From Pseudomonadales bacterium (GTDB taxonomy: Bacteria > Pseudomonadota > Gammaproteobacteria > Pseudomonadales > UBA7239): a stretch of DNA of 10,525 nucleotides. The notes below the pieces were generated by a model that ran no database searches, was not told where the DNA came from, and saw nothing but the letters and a program-made list of their open reading frames with translations. The position numbers were made by a program, and so were the translations under genes. This document shows positions 1-6,093 of the stretch, in pieces (the stretch's first letter is position 1; every line of letters starts with the position of its first letter). Where the stretch lies: assembly GCA_020443005.1 (NCBI GenBank), contig JAGRJA010000118.1, forward strand, positions 1 through 10,525, given 5' to 3'.

Positions 1-829
1 CTTTTTCAAGTTGTCTGAGGCTGAAAATTTCATCGTCAAGCGGCTGGTTGAAACGAACATTTTTTGCGCGAATGATGGTCTTGTGCTCTGTTTTTTTGCC
101 TTTGGTGGTTTTCATCATGATTTCGGTGCCAACCCAAATGCCATCGATCTGTTCGAGCTTCTGGATATCCATATACTTTAACTTATTGCCTTTCTTGACC
201 CAGTTTACTCCACGAACAACAATGAAATTATCCTGGCGCACAAAAGCCACGCTTTTGGTGTAACCGGTTTCTTCCATTTCCTTTTCGTTATTGGGTGTGG
301 ACTCAATTACCCAGACCTTGTGGCCGTCAACCTCATCCTCCTTGAGGATTTTATAGTCGTAATTATCAATATTGCGTTTTGTCATGTCAGCATAGGTGAA
401 GTCGGAGCCCATAAAGCTGCCGCTCTTGTCGGATGAAGCAATCCGTTTGGTTTTTTTCAGTGCCGGCAGATAGAGCCACTGGTCGTCATCCTTGTTGATA
501 TCGTCGTAGTCATAGGTGAGAAAGCCTGTGTCTTTGACATCGGCCGGGCTCAGGAAAAACATGATACTTTCGGTGTCTTCTCCATCAGGGCCGGCGTCTC
601 TTCGGTATGAACGCAACAGGCGTTCACGGGTATTGTCGTTTTTATCGACCAGAATCATTTCCATATCCTGGGTGGCATTGTTGCCGTCATCCACGGCATC
701 AACTTTTTCCATAATCTCTCTGGCGGTCATATTTGCACTTGCAGGATCTGCACCAAAGGCCGGAAAAATGATCAATGCGCTCAACGCCAATGTGGAAAGA
801 AAGGTTTTTGAATTGCTTAAATAGTTCAT
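1..829 (-). CDS. LolA-like outer membrane lipoprotein-sorting protein (3' end cut by window edge)
   Basis: My translation from the ATG at 829-827 reads 276 codons to the window edge without a stop. It ends in ...FSLRQLEK, which resembles the usual C-terminus of this family, so probably only a few residues are missing. Residues 1-26 are a Sec signal peptide (hydrophobic stretch 10-25, likely cleavage near AFG|AD), which makes the product periplasmic. The body matches the LolA-like family (COG2834/pfam17131 type): an early REIMEKVDA segment, then DQWLYLPALKKTKRI and GSFMGSDFTYADM, the most diagnostic stretch. The fold is known to bind lipids or lipoproteins. A purine-rich AAAGGTAGAG lies just before the ATG. 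The gene follows the RND transporter by 42 bases on the same strand, so cotranscription is likely and the protein may be its periplasmic partner. The family call is strong; the cargo is unknown. Confidence 0.88.
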   Translation of the reverse strand, partial: MNYLSNSKTFLSTLALSALIIFPAFGADPASANMTAREIMEKVDAVDDGNNATQDMEMILVDKNDNTRERLLRSYRRDAGPDGEDTESIMFFLSPADVKDTGFLTYDYDDINKDDDQWLYLPALKKTKRIASSDKSGSFMGSDFTYADMTKRNIDNYDYKILKEDEVDGHKVWVIESTPNNEKEMEETGYTKSVAFVRQDNFIVVRGVNWVKKGNKLKYMDIQKLEQIDGIWVGTEIMMKTTKGKKTEHKTIIRAKNVRFNQPLDDEIFSLRQLEK

Positions 830-871
830 TGCTCTACCTTTGAGTCGATAAAAAGGGTTTGAAACTTCGTT

Positions 872-3334
872 TCAGGTCAGGCCTTTCTCGCCACTGATTT
901 TTGCCAGCAGGGTCACCAGAGCGGGAGCAAGCAAGACATCGGAAAGAAAGGCCATAATAATACAGAAACCCGTGAGCAGACCAAAATGAATCATGTTTTG
1001 CATGGTCGCCAGTGTAAAAATAAAGAAGCCGGTTGACAGAACCAGTGATGTAAAAAAGATGGCTTGTCCCGTTGTTTGCAGTGTCTGGTGGATAGCCTGT
1101 TCGGCATTGCCAGAGCGCTTGTAGTAACGCTGGAAATTATGCATGAAGTGAATCGTGTCATCCACCGCCAGGCCAAGTGCAATACTGCCAATCAGCAAGG
1201 TAAAAGTGTCCAGGGGTATATGGAAAATCCCCATCAGGCCGAGGGTAATGATGATGGGCGTCAGGTTGGGGATCATGCTGACAAGACCGACGCGGAATGA
1301 GCCGATCAGCATCACCATTAAAGGTGTGATGATGGCAAAGGCGATGATGTAGCTTTTTACCATCGAAAAAATCAGTGCGTAAAGCGTTTCCCCCATCATG
1401 CCCATCAAACCTGTTACCGTTACGCTGGCGCTGTCGCCAATGATCTCCTTGAGCTTTTTTTCAAACTTCAACTGAAATGGCCCGTAATTAATGGCATCAA
1501 TGAAAGGGAGTTTCATGGTAATACGCGCCTTGCTGAACTGGCTGTCAACCAGTTCTTCCAGGTCATCGGCACCACTGTTTTCGAACAACAGTAACTCTTG
1601 GGCAATCAACTGCTGGTTGTCTGGAATTGTGTAGAACGCTTCCCGGTTCTCGTTGAGTGCCTTGTGTAATTCCTTGTTGATGTCGAGTATTGATACTGTC
1701 TTGCCAATGTAGATGTTGTTTTCATTAATGGTGGCGGCGTAGTCATAAATCTCGTCGATTTTATGGAGTAAAACCGGGTTCTGTATGCCGTTTTCTTTTT
1801 GGGTGTCGATCAAAACCTCAAGGAACATGCCGCCGCCCAGACGGTCGTTGAGGGTTTCTGTGGCGACCCGGAACGGATGGTCTTTCTGGAACCACTTTAC
1901 CGGATCGTGTGAAAAGGGTACCTGTATCATGTAGAAAGCCGAGACCGCGAGAACGGCTGCAAAGCCCGAAATAACCGTCCAGGGTCTGGTCGAAGCGAGG
2001 TGGCCACAGCCAAGCAGGAAGCGAAGTGCCAGGCTGGGTGTTTCCCTTTCTCGCAAACCCTCCTTGATCGGGAAAACGGCAATCAGTGCCGGTAACAACC
2101 CGATGGAAAAAATCAGTGCGCTGATGATACCGAGCGGCGTTATCACGCCGAAATCGGCAACAGGCTTCACATCGGCGGTGATGAATGAAACCAGGCCGCC
2201 CGCCGTGGTGAGGCTTGTCATGACAACCGCCAGCCCCGAGTGCTGCATGGCATGAGCGAGGGCTTCCTGCTTGCCATCTCCGCGATTTACCGCCTGGAAA
2301 AATGCGGTGAAAATATGTACGGAGTTGCCGACACCCACGGCCAGCAAGAAGGAAGGCATGATCTGCATGGCAGTGGATAAAGGGATATCAATGCAGGCCA
2401 TGAATGACACTGTGAACAGCATCGAGAGTATGGCGACCAGCAGTGGCAGGAATACGATGGCGAGGCGACGGAATAACAGGAAAAGAAACAGGGCGATAAC
2501 GATAATCGACAGGCCGGTGAACTTTGTCATGTCCTTGCCGAGAATATCCATCAGCAGATAAACCATAAGTGGTGTGCCGGCAACCTGGATTTTCAGGCCT
2601 TGTTGACGATGTTTTTCCAGAATGGCTTCTACGGCCAGCACAATTTCTGTGTTTTCCTCCCCACTGAGGAAAGGCGGGTAACTGTCTTCGCTTTCATCGT
2701 CGACCGCGTCAAAGCGGCTATCCAGTTCGGCGAGTGGGTCGAATGCCTGGCCGATCGAGCTGTAGGCATCATTCTCGATCAGAATCGTGGCTATTTTCCC
2801 GTCTTTGGAAATGAAGTTGTTGATGTAATTGGGGTTGGAAAGTGCGCGCTGCTTGATGGCTTCCAGTTTTTCACTGGTATCAGGCCAGTCTTCAAAGAGA
2901 TCCTGCACAACCAGCTCGTTTTCCCTGCCGAAAGTATCCCGCGCATTAATGATGCTTTTAATATCCTGCAATTTGGGCGTATTTTGGGCCAGGTCTTCAT
3001 GCAGGTCGCGAAGCTTTTCAAGGAAGTCGGCCTGAAACACGCCGTTCTCCGATTCGACAATAACCAGCAGTCGTTCATCCCGGCCAAACTGGTGCCGGAA
3101 TTTGTTGTAGGCTACGCGAATAGGAGCATCTTCGTGCAGGAAACCCTCGGTGGAAGTGTCCATGCGGATATACTGTAACTGCGTCATCATGCCACCGAGG
3201 ATGACGATACTGAGTGCAATGATGGCCCAGGCATGCCTGAAAGCAAACAACCCCCACGCACCAAAACCTGCTTCTATTCGATCGCGAATCTGATGAGCCT
3301 GTGCCCCGCCGGATTTCTTGTCTTTTATTGTCAA
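872..3334 (-). CDS. RND superfamily (HAE3/COG1033, MMPL-like) transporter, TTG start
   Basis: This is an 820-residue inner-membrane protein with the duplicated RND layout. TM1 is at about residues 30-50, a large periplasmic loop follows to about 270, and a TM bundle covers about 272-425. A second lone TM lies at about 450-472, a second periplasmic loop runs to about 645, and a final TM bundle covers about 655-815. The size fits HAE3/COG1033 proteins. The C-terminal half carries GLAVDDTIHF with D725-D726, the usual acidic pair of the proton relay. The matching spot in the N-terminal half is GVGNSVHIF with N337. Family members export or move lipids and hydrophobic compounds using proton motive force; the substrate here is unknown. 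The start must be TTG: an in-frame TAA lies seven codons upstream, there is no ATG in between, and the first internal Met pair (about 49-50) lies inside TM1. The LolA-like gene follows directly. Confidence 0.9.
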   Translation of the reverse strand: MTIKDKKSGGAQAHQIRDRIEAGFGAWGLFAFRHAWAIIALSIVILGGMMTQLQYIRMDTSTEGFLHEDAPIRVAYNKFRHQFGRDERLLVIVESENGVFQADFLEKLRDLHEDLAQNTPKLQDIKSIINARDTFGRENELVVQDLFEDWPDTSEKLEAIKQRALSNPNYINNFISKDGKIATILIENDAYSSIGQAFDPLAELDSRFDAVDDESEDSYPPFLSGEENTEIVLAVEAILEKHRQQGLKIQVAGTPLMVYLLMDILGKDMTKFTGLSIIVIALFLFLLFRRLAIVFLPLLVAILSMLFTVSFMACIDIPLSTAMQIMPSFLLAVGVGNSVHIFTAFFQAVNRGDGKQEALAHAMQHSGLAVVMTSLTTAGGLVSFITADVKPVADFGVITPLGIISALIFSIGLLPALIAVFPIKEGLRERETPSLALRFLLGCGHLASTRPWTVISGFAAVLAVSAFYMIQVPFSHDPVKWFQKDHPFRVATETLNDRLGGGMFLEVLIDTQKENGIQNPVLLHKIDEIYDYAATINENNIYIGKTVSILDINKELHKALNENREAFYTIPDNQQLIAQELLLFENSGADDLEELVDSQFSKARITMKLPFIDAINYGPFQLKFEKKLKEIIGDSASVTVTGLMGMMGETLYALIFSMVKSYIIAFAIITPLMVMLIGSFRVGLVSMIPNLTPIIITLGLMGIFHIPLDTFTLLIGSIALGLAVDDTIHFMHNFQRYYKRSGNAEQAIHQTLQTTGQAIFFTSLVLSTGFFIFTLATMQNMIHFGLLTGFCIIMAFLSDVLLAPALVTLLAKISGEKGLT

Positions 3335-3520
3335 AATAAAGTCCTGACCTTAATTTTATTAACATGATGCAATTGAAGTGCTGTCGGCTCAATAGTCGCT
3401 TGTACTTACTTGCCATTACGGTTTTCTTTAAAAACGGAAAATTGTGGTTTGCTAGGTAAACCCTTATTGGCGTTTTACCCGATGAAATGGTGAAATAGCC
3501 ACAGTTAAAATCATGAGTAA
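3335..3520. promoter_or_regulatory. Divergent intergenic control region with inverted repeats
   Basis: This spacer separates the minus-strand transporter unit from the plus-strand oxidoreductase, so promoters for both must lie here or nearby. Two overlapping inverted repeats are visible. GGTTT (3446-3450) pairs with AAACC (3458-3462) across 7 bases, and GGTAAA (3455-3460) pairs with TTTACC (3474-3479) across 13 bases. Such an arrangement can be a repressor operator, but no regulator gene is in the window. I found only weak promoter matches, for example TTGGCG near 3468 followed 18 bases later by TGAAAT for the plus strand. Confidence 0.3.
3342..3346 (-). promoter_or_regulatory. Ribosome binding site for the TTG-started RND gene
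   Basis: On the minus strand CAGGA sits 7 bases before the TTG at 3334-3332. The good spacing and the lack of any in-frame ATG decide the unusual start codon. Confidence 0.6.
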
Positions 3521-3526
3521 AAGGGG
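3521..3526 (+). promoter_or_regulatory. Ribosome binding site fixing the LLM oxidoreductase start
   Basis: AAGGGG lies 6 bases before the ATG at 3533. It touches the in-frame TTG at 3527 directly, leaving no spacer, and is 12 bases from the next ATG at 3539. This favours 3533 as the start. Confidence 0.65.
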
Positions 3527-3532
3527 TTGAAT

Positions 3533-4546
3533 ATGAAAATGGGTTTGCACTTGGGTTACTGGAACCGTGGCCCTTACCACGCAATTGAAATAGCCAAGGA
3601 GGCAGAAAATCTGGGCTATGATTCAATCTGGACAGCTGAGGCGTATGGTTCCGATTGTATATCGCCGCTGGCCTGGCTGGGTTCGCACACCAAAAAAATC
3701 AAGCTGGGCACCTCTGTTATGCAGATTTCGGCACGCACACCCGTCGCCGCTGCAATGACAGCACTGACCATGGATCACTTGTCAGAAGGCCGTTTTATCT
3801 GTGGTATTGGTGTTTCGGGGCCGCAGGTTGTCGAGGGCTGGTATGGCCAGGGTTTTCGCAAACCCCTGGAGCGCACGCGCGAATGGATGGAAATTTTCCG
3901 TCAGGTGATTGCCCGTGAAGCACCCGTACAATTCCAGGGCAATCAGTACCAGCTGCCTTTCAACGGCCAGAATTCAATGGGTCTTGGCAAGCCACTGAAA
4001 TCCATTACGCACCCCCTTCGCAAGCACATCCCTGTGTATATGGGGGCAGAAGGGCCCAAAAACATTGCCCTTTCAACTGAAATAGCCGACGGCTGGTTCC
4101 CGATTTTCGTTTCCCCCTATCGGATGAATATTTTTGACGAGTCATTAAAAAATAAAAAGGATGACTTCGAAATTGCAGCAATGGTTCAGGTGAATGTGAA
4201 CGACGATCTGAAAGCGGCTTTATTACCGGTAAAAATGATGCTGGGGCTTTACCTTGGCGGTATGGGTGCCAAGGATGAAAACTTCCACAAGAACCTGATG
4301 GAGCGTATGGGCTTTGATGTACAGGAAGTTCAGGACCTTTATCTCGAAGGCAAGCACATGGAGGCCATTGAGGCTGTGCCCGATGCCCTTGCTGATGAAA
4401 TCTCCTTGTGCGGGCCGATGGATCGCATTAAGGAGCGTATTCAGGACTGGAAGAAATCCGATGTCACTACCATGATGATAGGGCGTTCTGATGATGCCCA
4501 GAATGACATTACACCAATCCAGCAATTTGCCGAAATGGTGCTCTAG
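3533..4546 (+). CDS. LLM class (luciferase-like) oxidoreductase, Rv3520c-type, putatively F420-dependent
   Basis: This 337-residue soluble protein has the bacterial luciferase-like TIM-barrel fold. The N-terminal MGLHLGYWNRGP, the WTAEAYGSD segment, IKLGTSVMQISARTP, the LSEGRFICGIGVSGPQVVEGWYGQ stretch and the later ITHPLRKHIPVYMGAEGPKN recall, from memory, the 'probable F420-dependent oxidoreductase, Rv3520c family' (TIGR03559 type). Rv3520c lies in the cholesterol catabolism region of Mycobacterium tuberculosis, which hints at lipid or steroid redox chemistry but does not prove it. The family assignment is strong. The cofactor is uncertain, because many gammaproteobacteria lack F420 and related enzymes use FMN. 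The start at 3533 is set by the AAGGGG site. It is transcribed divergently from the RND unit, and a terminator-like hairpin follows the stop. Confidence 0.88.
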   Translation: MKMGLHLGYWNRGPYHAIEIAKEAENLGYDSIWTAEAYGSDCISPLAWLGSHTKKIKLGTSVMQISARTPVAAAMTALTMDHLSEGRFICGIGVSGPQVVEGWYGQGFRKPLERTREWMEIFRQVIAREAPVQFQGNQYQLPFNGQNSMGLGKPLKSITHPLRKHIPVYMGAEGPKNIALSTEIADGWFPIFVSPYRMNIFDESLKNKKDDFEIAAMVQVNVNDDLKAALLPVKMMLGLYLGGMGAKDENFHKNLMERMGFDVQEVQDLYLEGKHMEAIEAVPDALADEISLCGPMDRIKERIQDWKKSDVTTMMIGRSDDAQNDITPIQQFAEMVL

Positions 4547-4556
4547 GCATTCAAAC

Positions 4557-4583
4557 AAAAAGCGGGCTCAGCCTCCTTTTTTT
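4557..4583 (+). terminator. Imperfect intrinsic terminator after the LLM oxidoreductase
   Basis: AAAAAG (4557-4562) pairs with CTTTTT (4576-4581). Inside it GGGC (4564-4567 region) pairs with GCCT around a TCA loop, with one C/C mismatch and one G-U pair. A run of seven T (4577-4583) follows on the plus strand. The hairpin is weaker than a textbook one, so readthrough into the SDR gene is possible. Confidence 0.55.
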
Positions 4584-4630
4584 CGGGAATCGACAGGCGT
4601 GAATTTTAAAACTCGGCAGAGGGGATATGA

Positions 4631-5398
4631 ATGATTCAGGAAGCATTTTCACTTAAAGGCAAAGTGGCCATCGTGACCGGTGGCGGTAAAGGTATCGGCA
4701 AGGCAACGGGGTTGGTTTTTGCCGAAGCAGGTGCCAGTGTCGTGTTTGCAGCGCGCACCCGCAGTGACATTGATGCCGCTGTTATCGAGGCAAAAACTTT
4801 CGGGGTAGATGCCTTGGCCGTCGAGTGCGATGTACTGGATGATGAACAGTTGGCCAATCTGGTCAAGGTTACCGTCGAGCATTTTGGACGCATCGATATT
4901 CTGGTGAATAACGCCGGCGGTACCATGCCAAAACCAATGGACCAGATATCAGCACATTCATTTCGCCGTGCACTCGATTTTAATGTCACCAGTGCATTCC
5001 TGTTGAGTCAATTGGCCATGCCGCACTTGCGTAAATCGAAAGGCTGTATCGTGAATATTGCCTCGGCGGCTGGCCGCCTGATCCAGCCGCTTTTTACTTC
5101 CTACGGCACTGTGAAAGCGGCACTCATCCAGATGAGCAAACTGATGGCAGCCGAGGTGGCGCCCGATGTGCGTGTTAATGTGGTTAGCCCGGGGTCTATC
5201 ATGACTGAAGCCCTGCAAAGTTTTATCGACGAGGAAAACCGGCAAAAAATGCGGGCGCTCACCCCGATGAATGCCTTGGGTGAAACGGCAGATATCGCTT
5301 TGGCGGTACTCTATCTCGCATCACCGGCAGCAAAATGGGTAACAGGCAAGGATTTGCAGGTTGACGGAGGAACAGAAAACACCAATCTTGCGCAATAA
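4631..5398 (+). CDS. Classical SDR family NAD(P)-dependent oxidoreductase
   Basis: This 255-residue Rossmann-fold enzyme has all classical short-chain dehydrogenase landmarks. The cofactor-binding TGGGKGIG is at 16-23, CDV at 66-68 and NNAG at 93-96. The catalytic set is N118, S145, Y158 and K162 (YGTVK). A SPG motif follows the active site, and the C-terminus holds the usual VTGKDLQVDGG. The AART after beta-strand 2 (R42) is compatible with NADP(H) but does not settle cofactor choice. It oxidises or reduces an alcohol/carbonyl pair; the substrate is not readable (3-oxoacyl and hydroxysteroid dehydrogenases share this pattern). GAGGGG ends 6 bases before the ATG. It lies 84 bases after the LLM gene across a weak terminator, so joint or separate transcription are both possible. 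Confidence 0.93.
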   Translation: MIQEAFSLKGKVAIVTGGGKGIGKATGLVFAEAGASVVFAARTRSDIDAAVIEAKTFGVDALAVECDVLDDEQLANLVKVTVEHFGRIDILVNNAGGTMPKPMDQISAHSFRRALDFNVTSAFLLSQLAMPHLRKSKGCIVNIASAAGRLIQPLFTSYGTVKAALIQMSKLMAAEVAPDVRVNVVSPGSIMTEALQSFIDEENRQKMRALTPMNALGETADIALAVLYLASPAAKWVTGKDLQVDGGTENTNLAQ

Positions 5399-5442
5399 AT
5401 ACCCCTGTCTTAACCGTTAGTCAGATTTTCAGCTCCGCTTGG

Positions 5443-5470
5443 TTGAACTTCGCTCACATACGGCTATGAT
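5443..5470 (+). promoter_or_regulatory. Sigma-70-type promoter for the small-protein/metallopeptidase unit
   Basis: TTGAAC (5443-5448, 4 of 6 consensus bases) and TATGAT (5465-5470, 5 of 6) are separated by 16 bases. Transcription would start near 5477, leaving a very short leader before the small-protein gene. It lies in the 99-base gap after the SDR stop. Confidence 0.6.
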
Positions 5471-5497
5471 AGAAGTAAGGGGGCGTTGTCTTGTCTT

Positions 5498-6079
5498 ATG
5501 GGAAATAAAAAACAGTCGTTGATTCTGCTTGGTCTCACAGTCTGTGTTTTGGGCAGCGCTGCATTTTTTATCGTTGCTGATAAAGAAAATACAGTCGCTC
5601 AGGTTAAAGTGGAGCAATCAGATTCGTCAGCTCCCGGTCAAAAAGTAACCCCGTCTGCTTTGTCGTTGAAAAACCCGTTTGCGACAGCCGGGCAGAACGA
5701 CTTCAGGAATGATTTCTCCACCCAGAAACCCGACAGTTCCCCGTCTTCTGCGAAAGCAGCAAGTATGGGGTTGCCCGTGAGTGAGCACAAAACCGATCCG
5801 GCTGATCAGCGAATGCAAAATGCTGAAGAAAAGAAGCCAGCTATACTGCCGGAATTGCCGCCGGAAATGATTGCCGAAATTGAGCGGCTTTCCAACTCGT
5901 CAAGTGACGGGTTGTATGAGGAATACCATTCCGATGGCTCGGTTCACATGGACTTGCAGGGGCGATTTCAGTCGGTACCCATCGCCGTAATCGACAGTAA
6001 TGGCGAAATGCATACCTTTATGCACGGGGATGCCTACAAACCCGGGCCGATACCGGATGCGGAAGAACATCAGCATTAA
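5498..6079 (+). CDS. Hypothetical membrane-anchored or exported protein upstream of a metallopeptidase
   Basis: I do not recognise a named family. From the ATG the product has 193 residues. It has a short basic start (GNKK), one hydrophobic segment at about 8-27 (signal anchor, or a signal peptide with a poor cleavage site), and a polar Ser/Pro/Lys-rich linker to about 110. A more ordered C-terminal part follows: PELPPEMIAEIERL, then EEYHSDGSVHMDLQGRFQSVPIAVIDSNGEM in two adjoining pieces, ending in EEHQH. The bulk should face the periplasm or outside. The start is ambiguous. AAGGGGG (5477-5483) is 14 bases from this ATG, which is long, whereas an in-frame TTG at 5486 is 5 bases from its AAGG and would add four residues. 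The stop is 14 bases before the metallopeptidase ATG, so the two are very likely cotranscribed. A propeptide, inhibitor or chaperone-like role is only inference. Confidence 0.75.
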   Translation: MGNKKQSLILLGLTVCVLGSAAFFIVADKENTVAQVKVEQSDSSAPGQKVTPSALSLKNPFATAGQNDFRNDFSTQKPDSSPSSAKAASMGLPVSEHKTDPADQRMQNAEEKKPAILPELPPEMIAEIERLSNSSSDGLYEEYHSDGSVHMDLQGRFQSVPIAVIDSNGEMHTFMHGDAYKPGPIPDAEEHQH

Positions 6080-6093
6080 TTTTTCAGGATTTA

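Noticed and set aside
48..824. Plus-strand open frames at 48-263 and 516-824
   Set aside because: They are antisense to the LolA-like gene, which has a signal peptide and family motifs in the minus frame.
2600..3178. A 192-codon plus-strand open frame
   Set aside because: It is antisense to the first periplasmic loop of the RND transporter, has no export or domain signature, and lies wholly inside a well-supported gene.
3075..3626. A 183-codon minus-strand open frame spanning the divergent promoter region
   Set aside because: It overlaps the N-termini of two recognised genes in other frames and its translation looks random; the TTG-started RND frame explains the region.
4627..4656. ATG four bases before the SDR start
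   Set aside because: It is in another frame and stops after nine codons; the 4631 ATG has the right spacing to GAGGGG and opens the Rossmann domain.
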